Shown piece by piece: positions 19,729 to 30,658 of a stretch of 64,000 nt of DNA (its first letter is position 1; each line of letters opens with the position of its first letter). The DNA is from Pseudomonas hygromyciniae (lineage in GTDB: Bacteria > Pseudomonadota > Gammaproteobacteria > Pseudomonadales > Pseudomonadaceae), in the NCBI RefSeq assembly GCF_016925675.1, contig NZ_CP070506.1, positions 556,501-620,500 of the forward strand, read 5' to 3'. Position numbers and translations under genes: made by a program. The notes under the pieces were generated by a model. The model was given only the letters and a program-made list of their open reading frames with translations. It did not search any database and was not told the origin of the DNA.

Positions 19729-19813
19729 CCCGCTGACTGGCTGGTTTCACTCCGTCGGGCGGCTAAAACGTTCGGCGGGGTGATCCTTTCGGAAAACGGG
19801 TGTATGATGCGGC

Positions 19814-19838
19814 AGCCGGGAAATTCCCGGCTTTTTTG
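19814..19838 (+). terminator. Intrinsic terminator after hflC
   Basis: The sequence AGCCGGGAA A TTCCCGGCT forms perfect 9-base complementary arms and is followed by six T. It sits 85 bp after the hflC stop and about 190 bp before hisZ, so it should end the nnrD-hflC transcript. The rest of the 296-bp gap shows no gene. Confidence 0.75.
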
Positions 19839-20024
19839 CGTCTGCATGTTTGATTGTTGTTGTGCGCTGCAGGCGTGACAGGTTTTTCGAGGAAAGTGCC
19901 CGACGAGGCCCGTTACAGGCCATTCGTCACGTCGCACTTGCGCGTGGTTTATGCAGGGGCCGGGTATTTTCTGCTTCACTCAAGGCTCGCCCAAGGGCAG
20001 GCCGGGTCATAGGGGAATGGCGTA

Positions 20025-21212
20025 ATGGCAACGGTAGACCGCTGGCTGCTGCCAGATGGCATCGAAGAAGTACTGCCACCAGAGGCTGCGCGTATCGAAA
20101 TCGCGCGTCGCCAGGTGTTGGATCTGTTCCAGAGCTGGGGTTACGAGTTTGTCGTGACTCCCCATATCGAGTACCTGGAATCCCTGCTGACCGGCGCGGG
20201 CCAGGACTTGGATCTGCGCACCTTCAAGGTCATCGACCCGCAATCGGGCCGGCAAATGGGCTTTCGTGCCGACATCACGCCGCAAGTGGCGCGCATCGAT
20301 GCGCATACCTTGCGCCGTGAAGGGCCGAGCCGCCTGTGCTACGCCGGCAGCGTGCTGCATGCGCAACCGCGCGCCTTGTCATCTTCCCGTAGCCCGATCC
20401 AGTTGGGCGCCGAGTTGTACGGCGATGCCAGCCCGAGCAGCGACGTCGAAGTCATCAGCCTGATGCTGGCGATGCTGCAGTTGGCTGATGTGCCGGATGT
20501 GCACATGGACCTGGGGCATGTCGGTATCTACCGTGGCCTGGCCCGTGCGGCTGGCTTGTCCGGCGAAGTTGAGCAACAGTTGTTCGATGCTCTGCAGCGC
20601 AAGGCTATCGATGAAGTGATCGCCCTGACCGAAGGTGTGCCTGCCGATCTGGCTGACATGCTGCGTGCGCTGGTGGGGCTGTGTGGTGGTCGCGAAGTAC
20701 TGACCGCCGCCCGTGATCGCCTGGCCAAGGCTCCGGCCCCGGTATTGGCGGCCCTGGATGACGTGCTGGCGATTGCCGAGCAGTTGTCGGCGCGCTTCCC
20801 GCAGTTGCCTTTGTATTTCGACCTGGGTGAGTTGCGCGGCTACCACTACCACACCGGTGTGGTGTTCGCCGTGTTTGTGCCGGGTGTTGGCCAAGCCATC
20901 GCCCAGGGCGGTCGTTATGACGATATCGGCGCCGACTTCGGTCGTGCCCGTCCGGCGACTGGATTTTCTACCGATTTGAAAACCCTGGTGACCCTGGGGC
21001 GTGCTGAAGTCGAGCTACCGTCTGGCGGTATCTGGATGCCAGACAGTACGGACGCGGCACTCTGGCAGCAGGTCTGCCAGTTGCGCAGCGAGGGTCAGCG
21101 TGTCGTCCAGGCCTTGCCTGGGCAGCCATTGGCCGCCGCCCGTGAAGCGGACTGCGACCGGCAATTGATTCAGCAGAACGGGCTTTGGCAAGTATCGCCA
21201 CTGGCTTCTTGA
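20025..21212 (+). CDS. hisZ: ATP phosphoribosyltransferase regulatory subunit HisZ
   Basis: Catalytically inactive HisRS-like protein needed by the short form of HisG for the first step of histidine synthesis. 395 residues from the ATG at 20025, behind AGGGGAATGG. Class II tRNA-synthetase fold motifs are present ([24 protein letters not shown]-like [16 protein letters not shown]), but no anticodon-binding domain follows, as expected for HisZ. It lies 54 bp upstream of purA and is probably co-transcribed with it. Confidence 0.95.
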   Translation: MATVDRWLLPDGIEEVLPPEAARIEIARRQVLDLFQSWGYEFVVTPHIEYLESLLTGAGQDLDLRTFKVIDPQSGRQMGFRADITPQVARIDAHTLRREGPSRLCYAGSVLHAQPRALSSSRSPIQLGAELYGDASPSSDVEVISLMLAMLQLADVPDVHMDLGHVGIYRGLARAAGLSGEVEQQLFDALQRKAIDEVIALTEGVPADLADMLRALVGLCGGREVLTAARDRLAKAPAPVLAALDDVLAIAEQLSARFPQLPLYFDLGELRGYHYHTGVVFAVFVPGVGQAIAQGGRYDDIGADFGRARPATGFSTDLKTLVTLGRAEVELPSGGIWMPDSTDAALWQQVCQLRSEGQRVVQALPGQPLAAAREADCDRQLIQQNGLWQVSPLAS

Positions 21213-22556
<1,344 letters not shown>

Positions 22557-22577
22557 TAAGCTGTTGATGTAAAAAGC

Positions 22578-22602
22578 AAAGGGTCCCTTCGGGGGCCCTT
22601 TG
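22578..22602 (+). terminator. Intrinsic terminator after purA
   Basis: Stem AAAGGGTCCC / GGGGCCCTTT (one G-T pair) closed by a TTCG tetraloop, then a short T-containing tract. It lies 21 bp after the purA stop. Confidence 0.75.
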
Positions 22603-22695
22603 TCGTTTCTGCCTCGGGCACGGCACGACCCTTGCTATGTTTCTCTCTTTCGCGGTGCTATCAATTTAATGGCACCCGTGGTGGAGGGATTCCCG

Positions 22696-24630
22696 ATGTC
22701 TGCCGTTCTCTCATTGTTACAAAGCCGGCTGTTGCGACCGGTGTTCGTTACCCTTGGTATCGCTCTTTTGGTGCAAGTGCTGGTGGCGGTCGCCCTGACC
22801 CGGAGCACAGTCACGGCCCTGGAAGCCGATTTGGGCAAGCGCCTGGGCGCGGACAGTCAGAAACTGTCGGGCGAATTGACCCAGGCGGGCAAAGAAGTGA
22901 CGTCCAGCCTGGATAGCTTGTCGGCCAGCACCAGCGACCGCCTGACGGCCGGGCTTTCTGCGCGGTTGAAGCAAGAGCAGCAGCAACTGCGTACGACCCT
23001 GGAAAAGGACCTGAAGGACTCTGCCAATGACATGGCGCAGTTGCTGGCCTCGGTTGCCCCGCGTGCGATGTGGGACAGTGATGTTCCGGCACTGTCGGAA
23101 TTCGCCCGGCGCGCCCAGCGCAATCCCAATGTGTTGTTTGTGGTGTATGACGACGCTACTGGCCAGCATCTGACCCGTTATCTGAACCGGGAAAACCCGA
23201 TCAACAAGGCGCTGTTGGAGAAAGGCGAGGGTGATCGTGCGCTGGATAAAGTGTTGAATGCGGCGAAAAACGACCCATCGGTGTACTACGTCGAAGCGTC
23301 CATCAGCCCTAATGGCGTGGAGATCGGCAAGGTGCTCATGGGGGTTTCCACCGCTGCGGTAGAGGCTGACCTGACGGCGTTGGACCAGCGCTTTGCTGCG
23401 CTGATCGCCAGCGGCGGTCAATTGGTGGGAGATAGCCTCAAGGGCGCAGCGGCGGACAGTGCGGCAGCCATGGGCGCCCGCCTGCAGTCGGCGCAAGCCA
23501 CGGCCACGGAAATGACGGCTAATACCTCGGGTGCCGTGCAGGAGGCCGCGCAAGCCCTGCGCTGGCGCATCGGCCTGGGTCTGGCGGTGGTTGGCCTGGG
23601 CGTGTTGTTGCTGATTGCCGTGGTGCTTGGGCGGCGTGTGGTCAACCGCTTGAAACTGCTGATTGCGGCCATGGATGATCTGGCGGCGGGTGAGGGCGAC
23701 CTGACCAAGCGCGTGCAGATCAACAGCCAGGATGAAATCGGCGCCATGGCCTCGGCGGTCAACCGGTTTGTGGATAAGTTGCAGCCCATTGTGCGGGAGG
23801 CGGGTGATGTGGCGCAGCGTACCGGTGTGGAAATCGGCGCGATGACTCTGCGCAACGCCGGTGCCGATGCGGCGGCGGGCCTGCAGCGCGATGAAGTGGC
23901 CGAGAGCTTGCGGGCGCTGTCGCAAATGGCCGATGAGGCCCAGGCCGAAAGCCATGCCATGCAGGCCGCGTTGCAGCAGGTGGTGGATATTCGCCAGGCC
24001 ACTGATGAAAACTCCCGCACCTCGGCCGAAGTCGGCAGTTTGATCGAGGCGCTGGCAGGTCAGGTGCAGGCCGGCTCCAAGGTGATCGAGCGCCTGGCCC
24101 AGCAAAGCGAGCAGATTGAAGTAGTGCTGACGGTGATCCACGGCATTGCCGAGCAGACCAATCTGCTGGCCTTGAACGCGGCCATCGAAGCGGCGCGGGC
24201 CGGTGAGACCGGGCGTGGTTTTGCGGTGGTGGCGGACGAAGTGCGCGCGCTGGCCAGTAAAACCCAAAGCTCCACCGGTGATATCCAGGCGCATATCGTG
24301 GCGTTGCAGCAAGGCGCGCGCGAGGCGGTGGAAACCATCGGCAAGGCCGGGCGCCAGGCCAGCGAGGGGCTGTTGGTGTTGCGCGAAAGTGTGCGCTTGC
24401 AACAAACGGTACAAGACTCGGTGGAGCAGGTGCATGCGGCGATTGGCCTGGCGACCCGGGCTGCCGAGCATCAGGCCCAGGGCGCGCATGCGGTGCGTGG
24501 TCGGGTCGAGGTGATCCACGCCCAGGCCGAGCGTGCGGCGCAAGCGGTGGTGGAAACTACCGCCAGTGGCAAGGTGCTGGATGGGTTGGCGGCGCAGTTG
24601 AAGGCCAGCCTGGGGCAGTTTCGGGCCTGA
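22696..24630 (+). CDS. Methyl-accepting chemotaxis protein
   Basis: 644 residues from the ATG at 22696, behind GGAGGG; an upstream in-frame extension is not supported. The first membrane helix is at about residues 14-34, followed by a periplasmic region of about 255 residues rich in Ser/Ala/Gln and helical. I cannot assign that region to Cache or 4HB. The second helix is at about 290-315, then HAMP ([12 protein letters not shown]), then the signalling domain with the conserved hairpin [20 protein letters not shown]. The final residues show no CheR-binding pentapeptide. The ligand is unknown. Confidence 0.93.
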   Translation: MSAVLSLLQSRLLRPVFVTLGIALLVQVLVAVALTRSTVTALEADLGKRLGADSQKLSGELTQAGKEVTSSLDSLSASTSDRLTAGLSARLKQEQQQLRTTLEKDLKDSANDMAQLLASVAPRAMWDSDVPALSEFARRAQRNPNVLFVVYDDATGQHLTRYLNRENPINKALLEKGEGDRALDKVLNAAKNDPSVYYVEASISPNGVEIGKVLMGVSTAAVEADLTALDQRFAALIASGGQLVGDSLKGAAADSAAAMGARLQSAQATATEMTANTSGAVQEAAQALRWRIGLGLAVVGLGVLLLIAVVLGRRVVNRLKLLIAAMDDLAAGEGDLTKRVQINSQDEIGAMASAVNRFVDKLQPIVREAGDVAQRTGVEIGAMTLRNAGADAAAGLQRDEVAESLRALSQMADEAQAESHAMQAALQQVVDIRQATDENSRTSAEVGSLIEALAGQVQAGSKVIERLAQQSEQIEVVLTVIHGIAEQTNLLALNAAIEAARAGETGRGFAVVADEVRALASKTQSSTGDIQAHIVALQQGAREAVETIGKAGRQASEGLLVLRESVRLQQTVQDSVEQVHAAIGLATRAAEHQAQGAHAVRGRVEVIHAQAERAAQAVVETTASGKVLDGLAAQLKASLGQFRA

Positions 24631-24650
24631 GGTTGGCTGCTCGGGCCTCG

Positions 24651-24709
24651 TCGCGGGCAAGCCTGCTCCAAGAGATCGCACACACCTGTAGGAGCGGGCT
24701 TGCCCGCGA
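24651..24709. repeat. REP pair, GCGGGCAAGC tips outward
   Basis: TCGCGGGCAAGCCTGCTCC and TGTAGGAGCGGGCTTGCCCG face each other with a short spacer. It lies between the convergent MCP and iron-permease stops. The arm order is inverted compared with the TGTGGGAGC-out copies. Confidence 0.7.
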
Positions 24710-24717
24710 TTGCGGTC

Positions 24718-26283
24718 TCAGCGGCTCAGATACATCCGCGTCGTGAGCAGGTAGACGGGCAACCCCGACACCAGAATCAATAACGCCGCATAAGGCGCCG
24801 CCGCCGCAAACTCCACATTCGAGGTGTGCGCCCACACGGCAGTGGCCAAGGTGTTCAGCCCGGTCGGGCTCAACAGCAACGTCGCCGTCAGCTCCTTCAT
24901 CGCATCAAGGAACACCAGCGCAAACGCCGCCCCCAGTGCTGGAAAGATAATCGGCAAGGTCACCCGGCAAAATGCGCTGAATGATGACGCGCCCAACGTG
25001 CGGGCCGCTTCCTCCAGTTGGGGCGCCGCCTTGTTCAGCGCGGTCCGGATCGGCGCCTGGGCCAGCGGCAAGAACAACAATGCATAGGCGATCAGCAGCA
25101 GCGCCGAAGTCTGATACAGCGCCGGCACGTAATGCAGGGCGAAATACACCAGGGTCAGGGCAATCACCAAGCCTGGCAGGGCGTGCAGCAGGTAGGGCAG
25201 GCGTTCGGCCCACAGTGCCAGTTGGCCCTTGTAGCGCACTACCAAAAGGCCCACCGGCACCGCCAGTGCCAGGCAGAGTGCGGCGCCGCCCAGGGACAAG
25301 GCCAGGGAGGACAGCAACGCCTCGCTGATTTGCGCGACCGGGAAGGCGGCCGAAGAGCCCACGGCCAGCCAGTAACCAAGCATCCCCAGTGGAATGCCGC
25401 TGCCAATGATCGCCAGCATCAAGCAATAAAGCTGGCCCAGTGGCGCCCATTTACCCAGTCGAACCTGCTCGGCATGCCGCGCTGCGCCTTGCCCGGTGCG
25501 CACATGGCGGCCCTTGCCGCGCACGCGCAACTCCAGCCACAGCAGAGTCAGGCACATCAGCAGCAACACCGCCGACAGCATCGCCGCGTTGGCGTTGCTG
25601 AACTCCAGTTCGAACTGTTGGTAGATCGCTGTGGTGAAGGTTTGCAGGCCAATGATCGACAGGGCGCCGAACTCCACCAGCATATGCAAGGCAATCAGCA
25701 GGGCGCCGGCCAGCAGCGACGGCCACAGCAGCGGCAGCGTAATGCGAAAGAACACGCCCCAACGATTGAGCCCCAGGGTGCGGGCCGACTCTTCCAGGGA
25801 TGGATCCAGGTTGCGCAGGGTGGCCGCCACTGGCAGGAATACCAGTGGGTACTTGGATAGGGTCATGACCAGAATCGCGCCGCCCAGGCCTTCGAACTGG
25901 GCGCTCAGCGACACCCAAGTAAAGCTGCTGACAAACGCCGGCACGGCAAACGGCAGGCACAGAATCACCCCCCAGATGCGCCGGCCCGGCAGGTTGCTGC
26001 GCTCCAGCAGCCAGGCCAGCGACAAACCGATCACCGCGCAGGCCACGGTTACACCGATCATCAGTGCCAACGTGTTGCGCAGCAATCCGAATACATACGG
26101 TCGCCACAGTAGATGCACCGCCTCGGCCCAGCCGGCTTGCCAGGCCTTGAGGCCCACATACACCAAGGGCAGCAGGCTCAGGCCCACCAACAGCAAGACC
26201 GGCAGTAGCAACCAGATTGAGGGGCGCTTGCGCCGTGGACTAAAACCCCCGCGTAAGGCGGGGGTCGGTAGCGATGGGTTCAT
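24718..26283 (-). CDS. fbpB: Iron(III) ABC transporter permease (FbpB/HitB type)
   Basis: Inner-membrane permease for ferric iron delivered by the periplasmic partner. 521 residues with about twelve hydrophobic helices in two homologous halves. Each half has an EAA loop contacting the ATPase: EESARTLGLNRWGVFFRITL near residue 165 and EEAARTLGASSFSAFCRVTL near residue 435. Its ATG at 26283 shares one base with the stop of the binding-protein gene. No ATPase gene lies downstream, where the MCP gene ends convergently. Confidence 0.9.
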   Translation of the reverse strand: MNPSLPTPALRGGFSPRRKRPSIWLLLPVLLLVGLSLLPLVYVGLKAWQAGWAEAVHLLWRPYVFGLLRNTLALMIGVTVACAVIGLSLAWLLERSNLPGRRIWGVILCLPFAVPAFVSSFTWVSLSAQFEGLGGAILVMTLSKYPLVFLPVAATLRNLDPSLEESARTLGLNRWGVFFRITLPLLWPSLLAGALLIALHMLVEFGALSIIGLQTFTTAIYQQFELEFSNANAAMLSAVLLLMCLTLLWLELRVRGKGRHVRTGQGAARHAEQVRLGKWAPLGQLYCLMLAIIGSGIPLGMLGYWLAVGSSAAFPVAQISEALLSSLALSLGGAALCLALAVPVGLLVVRYKGQLALWAERLPYLLHALPGLVIALTLVYFALHYVPALYQTSALLLIAYALLFLPLAQAPIRTALNKAAPQLEEAARTLGASSFSAFCRVTLPIIFPALGAAFALVFLDAMKELTATLLLSPTGLNTLATAVWAHTSNVEFAAAAPYAALLILVSGLPVYLLTTRMYLSR

Positions 26284-27308
26284 CAGTTCAGGCCAACCTC
26301 ACGTTCCAGCTCCAGGGCTTCTTCAGCATTGCCCAGGTCGGCGGGAGTGATTTTCGGCGGTTGCAGTTCGCTAAATGGCTTGAGGCCGCGATTGGATTCC
26401 ATGCCTTTGCGCAGCGGATATTCGGCGGACGTGTTGGTGATCACGCGCTGGCCTTCTTCGCTGGCCATGAACGCCAGCAACTGCTGCGCTTCCTTGGGGT
26501 GCTTGCTGGATTTCAGTGCTGCCGCTGCGGATACGGTAATCAGGCCGCCGGCATCGCCATCGGTGAAGTAGTGCAGTTGCGAATCCAGATTGGTCTTTTC
26601 CTTCTTCAGGGCAAACCAGTAGTAGTTGTTCACCAGTACCGTCGCTACTTCGCCGTTTTCCACGGCTTTGAGGGCGACCATATTGTTGCTGTAGACCTTG
26701 CCGAACGCACGCAGGCCCGTCAGCCATTCCTCGGCGGCTTCGCGACCATGCAGTTTGATGATCGCCACGGCCTGTTCCTGGAAGGCGCCGCTGGTTGGGA
26801 CGAAGCCAACCTTGCCTTGCCACTCGGGGCCGGCAAAATCCAGCACCGACTTGGGCAGTTCGTCTTCCTTGATCAGTTTCGGGTTGAAGGCTACGACCCG
26901 AGTGCGTGCGGTCACGCCCATCCAGGCGCCGTTGGCGGCCACGTATTCCTTGGGTAATACATCAAGCGTGCTGGCATCGATGGTCGCCAGCAGGCCTTGT
27001 TCGCCGAGTTTGTTCAGCGGCGGGGACTCTTCGGTGTAGATCACGTCGGCAGGGGAGCGCTCACCCTCTTCAACGACCTGGCTGGCCAGTTGGTTGCTGC
27101 TGCCCTTGCGCACATTCACATGGATGCCGGTCTTGGCTTCGAAGGCCTTGGCGAGTTCGTCGCCGACTTCCTTGTGCTGGCCGTTGTACAGGGTCAGTTC
27201 AACCTTGTCGGCGGAATAGGCAGTGGGCGAGAGTAGGGTCAGGCCGAGCAGAGTGATGGTCAGGCCACGCAGAAGGGATGTCTTGAGACGGGTATCGCGG
27301 ATCATCAT
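26283..27308 (-). CDS. fbpA: Iron(III) ABC transporter substrate-binding protein (FbpA/HitA type)
   Basis: Periplasmic ferric-binding protein. 341 residues with a signal peptide of about 33 residues ending PTAYSA. The mature protein starts with VELTLYNGQHKEVGDELAKA, the family pattern. Adjacent tyrosines in NNYYWFALK fit the iron-ligand pair of FbpA proteins. Two ATGs are in tandem at 27308 and 27305, behind GGAAAA. I looked for a Fur box in the 110 bp upstream and saw no convincing one. The metal is inferred from family resemblance. Confidence 0.9.
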   Translation of the reverse strand: MMIRDTRLKTSLLRGLTITLLGLTLLSPTAYSADKVELTLYNGQHKEVGDELAKAFEAKTGIHVNVRKGSSNQLASQVVEEGERSPADVIYTEESPPLNKLGEQGLLATIDASTLDVLPKEYVAANGAWMGVTARTRVVAFNPKLIKEDELPKSVLDFAGPEWQGKVGFVPTSGAFQEQAVAIIKLHGREAAEEWLTGLRAFGKVYSNNMVALKAVENGEVATVLVNNYYWFALKKEKTNLDSQLHYFTDGDAGGLITVSAAAALKSSKHPKEAQQLLAFMASEEGQRVITNTSAEYPLRKGMESNRGLKPFSELQPPKITPADLGNAEEALELEREVGLN

Positions 27309-27419
27309 CCGGGGTTTTCCTCACTTGAGTGCAACAAATCATTGCAAGGATAAACGATAAAACTTCTCAAGTGCGGGCAGGGCAAGAATTACGGGTGGAG
27401 TTTTTAAACCCCAGAAACG

Positions 27420-27442
27420 AAAAAACCCGCTTTCGCGGGTTT
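27420..27442 (-). terminator. Terminator of tRNA-Leu copy 1
   Basis: Read on the minus strand: AAACCCGC-GAAA-GCGGGTTT followed by further T. It begins 11 bp past the 3' CCA of the tRNA gene. The same hairpin recurs after copy 2. Confidence 0.75.
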
Positions 27443-27452
27443 GATCTGAATT

Positions 27453-27539
27453 TGGTGCCCAGGAGAAGACTCGAACTTCCACGACCTTGCGATCACCAGC
27501 ACCTGAAGCTGGCGTGTCTACCAATTTCACCACCTGGGC
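27453..27539 (-). tRNA. tRNA-Leu (CAG), copy 1
   Basis: 87 nt including an encoded CCA. The acceptor stem GCCCAGG / CCTGGGC is fully paired. The anticodon stem CCAGC / GCTGG encloses the loop TTCAGGT, giving anticodon CAG (reads CUG). The long variable arm is typical of leucine tRNA, and the T loop GTTCGAGTC is present. Confidence 0.97.
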
Positions 27540-27574
27540 ATTATCAAGCAACGTTGCCGCTGTTGATGAGGCGA

Positions 27575-27603
27575 ACTATACGGCGGGCTTTTTGATCTGT
27601 AAA
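27575..27603 (-). promoter_or_regulatory. Sigma-70 promoter of tRNA-Leu copy 1
   Basis: On the minus strand: TTTACA, 17-bp spacer, TATAGT. It ends 35 bp before the tRNA 5' end. The promoter of copy 2 has the same two boxes and spacing. Confidence 0.8.
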
Positions 27604-27659
27604 CCCCTGATTTGATTTTATAAATCAAATTTTCGGTTAAAAATCAAAGGCCTGTAACG

Positions 27660-27712
27660 AAAAAACCCGCTTTCGCGGGTTTTTGTAAAACCCAAGGCTG
27701 ACCTTGGGTTTT
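27660..27712 (-). terminator. Tandem terminator hairpins of tRNA-Leu copy 2
   Basis: Two hairpins in a row on the minus strand. The first is AACCCAAGG / CCTTGGGTT with T tracts. The second is the ACCCGC-GAAA-GCGGGT hairpin ending in six T, the same as the one after copy 1. Confidence 0.75.
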
Positions 27713-27716
27713 GAAT

Positions 27717-27803
27717 TGGTGCCCAGAAGAAGACTCGAACTTCCACGACCTTGCGGTCACCAGCACCTGAAGCTGGCGTGTCTACCAATTTCACCATCTG
27801 GGC
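27717..27803 (-). tRNA. tRNA-Leu (CAG), copy 2
   Basis: 87 nt with encoded CCA and anticodon CAG in the loop TTCAGGT. It differs from copy 1 at three places. Two are the paired acceptor bases (GCCCAGA / TCTGGGC, so G-C became A-T). The third is a T to C in the variable arm. Confidence 0.97.
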
Positions 27804-27837
27804 AGTATCTTCAACGTTGCCGTCGTCGATGGCGCGC

Positions 27838-27866
27838 ACTATACGGAGTGACTTTTGAGCTGTAAA
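27838..27866 (-). promoter_or_regulatory. Sigma-70 promoter of tRNA-Leu copy 2
   Basis: On the minus strand: TTTACA, 17-bp spacer, TATAGT, ending 34 bp before the tRNA 5' end. The boxes are identical to those of copy 1 while the spacer differs at several bases. Confidence 0.8.
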
Positions 27867-28027
27867 CCCCCGTCATCAAAAAAGCCTGGAAAATTTCGCG
27901 GGCGGTCGCGCAAGGTGGCTTATCGGGGCTATAAAACGCATTTCCCGGCTAGTTATTGCTGGAAATTTCCCGTTTCAATACGCGTATGCCAAACTAACCC
28001 ACATATAGACAAGGTGAAAACTCTCTA

Positions 28028-30658
28028 ATGGCCGATTGGCAGTCCCTCGATCCCGAGGCCGCTCGTGAAGCGGAAAAATATGAAAACCCTATTCCTAGCC
28101 GCGAACTGATCCTGGCGCATCTCGCCGATCGGGGTTCGCCTGCTAGCCGCGAGCAGCTGGTTGAAGAATTCGGTCTGACCACCGAAGACCAACTCGAAGC
28201 ACTGCGCCGCCGCCTGCGCGCCATGGAGCGCGATGCACAGTTGATCTACACCCGTCGTGGCACTTACGCCCCGGTGGACAAGCTCGACCTGATCCTTGGC
28301 CGCATTGCTGGTCACCGTGATGGCTTCGGCTTCCTGATCCCTGACGATGGCAGCGATGATCTGTTCATGAGCCCGGCGCAAATGCGCCTGGTGTTCGATG
28401 GCGACCGTGCCCTGGCGCGCGTGTCTGGCCTGGACCGTCGTGGTCGCCGTGAAGGCGTGATCGTCGAAGTGGTGTCCCGTGCCCACGAGTCCATCGTCGG
28501 CCGTTACTTCGAAGAAGGCGGCATCGGCTTTGTGATCCCGGACAACCCGAAGGTCCAGCAAGAAGTGCTGGTGACCCCGGGCCGCAATGGCGCCGCCAAG
28601 GTCGGTCAATTTGTCGAGGTGAAAATCACCCACTGGCCAACCCCACGCTTCCAGCCACAGGGCGATATCGTCGAAGTGGTCGGCAATTACATGGCGCCGG
28701 GCATGGAAATCGATGTTGCGCTGCGCACCTACGATATTCCTCATGTCTGGCCAGAGGCTGTGCTCAAGGAAGCCGCCAAGCTCAAGCCGGAAGTCGAAGA
28801 AAAAGACAAAGAGAAGCGCATCGACCTGCGCCATCTGCCGTTCGTCACCATTGACGGCGAAGATGCCCGCGACTTCGACGATGCGGTCTACTGCGAAGCC
28901 AAACCCGGCAAACTGCGCCTGTTCTCCGGCGGCTGGAAGTTGTTCGTCGCGATTGCCGACGTATCCAGCTACGTGAAGATCGGTTCGGCTCTGGATAACG
29001 AAGCCCAGGTGCGCGGCAACTCCGTGTACTTCCCTGAGCGCGTGATCCCGATGCTGCCTGAGCAGCTGTCCAACGGCCTGTGCTCCCTGAACCCGAAAGT
29101 CGACCGCTTGGCCATGGTGTGCGAGATGACCATCTCGAAAACCGGCGAAATGACCGACTACCAGTTCTACGAAGCAGTGATCCACTCCCAGGCGCGCCTG
29201 ACCTACAACAAGGTCAGCACCATCCTGGAAGCGCCGAAGACCAGCGAAGCCAAGGCTTTGCGCACCCAGTATGCATACGTAGTCCCGCACCTCAAGCAGC
29301 TGTATTCGCTGTACAAGGTGTTGCTGGGCGCACGTCATGTGCGTGGCGCGATTGATTTTGAAACTCAGGAAACTCGGATCATCTTCGGTTCCGAGCGCAA
29401 AATCGCCGAAATCACGCCGACTACCCGTAATGACGCGCACAAGCTGATCGAGGAATGCATGCTGGCGGCCAACGTGGCTACCGCTGAGTTCCTGAAAAAG
29501 CACGAGATTCCTGCCTTGTATCGGGTTCACGATGGTCCGCCGCCGGAGCGCCTGGAAAAACTGCGCGCCTTCCTCGGCGAGCTTGGCCTGTCGCTGCACA
29601 AAGGCAAGGACGGCCCGTCGCCGAAGGATTACCAGGCTCTGCTGGCCAGCATCAAGGATCGTCCGGACTTCCACCTGATCCAGACCGTGATGCTGCGTTC
29701 CCTAAGCCAGGCGGTGTACAGCGCCGACAATCAGGGCCACTTCGGCCTGAATTACGAGGCGTACACGCACTTCACCTCGCCGATCCGTCGCTATCCGGAC
29801 CTGCTCACGCACCGCGCAATCCGCAGTGTGATCCATTCCAAGCAGAACACCCCGCACGTCAAGCGCGCCGGTGCCATGACCATTCCGAAGGCACGGATCT
29901 ATCCGTACGACGAAGCGGCCCTGGAACAGTTGGGCGAGCAGTGCTCCATGAGCGAGCGCCGCGCCGACGAAGCCACTCGCGATGTGGTGAACTGGCTCAA
30001 GTGCGAGTTCATGAAAGACCGCGTAGGCGAGTCGTTCCCGGGCGTGATTACCGCCGTGACCGGCTTTGGCCTGTTCGTCGAGCTGACCGACATCTACGTC
30101 GAAGGCCTGGTACACGTCACCGCCTTGCCGGGTGACTACTACCACTTCGACCCTGTGCATCACCGCCTGGCGGGCGAGCGCACCGGTCGCAGCTTCCGCT
30201 TGGGCGATACCGTGGAAGTGCGGGTCATGCGCGTCGATCTCGACGAGCGCAAGATCGACTTCGAGATGGCTGAAAAAACCATCGACGCTCCGATTGGCCG
30301 CAAGAAGCGTGGTGCTGAAACTGCAGCACCGGCGAAAAAAGGCGCTCCGGCGAAAGCTGCCGCTGCAGCCGAGCCCGCCGCCAAGCCTGCTCGTCGCTCG
30401 TCGACCAAGGAAAAGGTCAGCGATGCTTACCGTCCTAGCGATGCCGCGGCGAAAAACGCCGAACTGCGCAAGAGCCGCGAATTGAAGCAACAGTTGCTCA
30501 ACGAAGCCAAAAGCGGTGGTAAAGCGGCGTCTGGGGGAAAGTCCCAGGGCGCCGACAAGCCGTCGAGCAAACCGAGTAAACACCGTAAAGGCCCGCCTAA
30601 AGCGGGTTCGGCCCCTGCGAAAAGCAGCGGGTCGCGCAAACCTAAGGCCAAGTCATGA
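28028..30658 (+). CDS. rnr: Ribonuclease R
   Basis: Processive 3'-5' exoribonuclease that degrades structured RNA and helps in trans-translation and cold adaptation. 876 residues. Order: N-terminal winged helix (about 20-85), cold-shock domains, then the RNB catalytic domain with the acidic cluster DARDFDDAVYC and the conserved YTHFTSPIRRYPDLLTHR. An S1 domain follows at about 650-735 (FPGVITAVTGFGLFVEL). The long basic Lys/Ala/Ser tail is low-complexity. The start ATG at 28028 follows AAGGTGA. Its stop overlaps the rlmB ATG (ATGA). Confidence 0.96.
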   Translation: MADWQSLDPEAAREAEKYENPIPSRELILAHLADRGSPASREQLVEEFGLTTEDQLEALRRRLRAMERDAQLIYTRRGTYAPVDKLDLILGRIAGHRDGFGFLIPDDGSDDLFMSPAQMRLVFDGDRALARVSGLDRRGRREGVIVEVVSRAHESIVGRYFEEGGIGFVIPDNPKVQQEVLVTPGRNGAAKVGQFVEVKITHWPTPRFQPQGDIVEVVGNYMAPGMEIDVALRTYDIPHVWPEAVLKEAAKLKPEVEEKDKEKRIDLRHLPFVTIDGEDARDFDDAVYCEAKPGKLRLFSGGWKLFVAIADVSSYVKIGSALDNEAQVRGNSVYFPERVIPMLPEQLSNGLCSLNPKVDRLAMVCEMTISKTGEMTDYQFYEAVIHSQARLTYNKVSTILEAPKTSEAKALRTQYAYVVPHLKQLYSLYKVLLGARHVRGAIDFETQETRIIFGSERKIAEITPTTRNDAHKLIEECMLAANVATAEFLKKHEIPALYRVHDGPPPERLEKLRAFLGELGLSLHKGKDGPSPKDYQALLASIKDRPDFHLIQTVMLRSLSQAVYSADNQGHFGLNYEAYTHFTSPIRRYPDLLTHRAIRSVIHSKQNTPHVKRAGAMTIPKARIYPYDEAALEQLGEQCSMSERRADEATRDVVNWLKCEFMKDRVGESFPGVITAVTGFGLFVELTDIYVEGLVHVTALPGDYYHFDPVHHRLAGERTGRSFRLGDTVEVRVMRVDLDERKIDFEMAEKTIDAPIGRKKRGAETAAPAKKGAPAKAAAAAEPAAKPARRSSTKEKVSDAYRPSDAAAKNAELRKSRELKQQLLNEAKSGGKAASGGKSQGADKPSSKPSKHRKGPPKAGSAPAKSSGSRKPKAKS

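Noticed and set aside
19803..19808. TATGAT as a promoter -10 just before the terminator after hflC
   Set aside because: No acceptable -35 at the right distance; a transcript would end within 30 nt.
27309..27419. Fur box upstream of the iron-binding protein gene
   Set aside because: Only weak partial similarity to the 19-bp consensus; not better than chance by eye.
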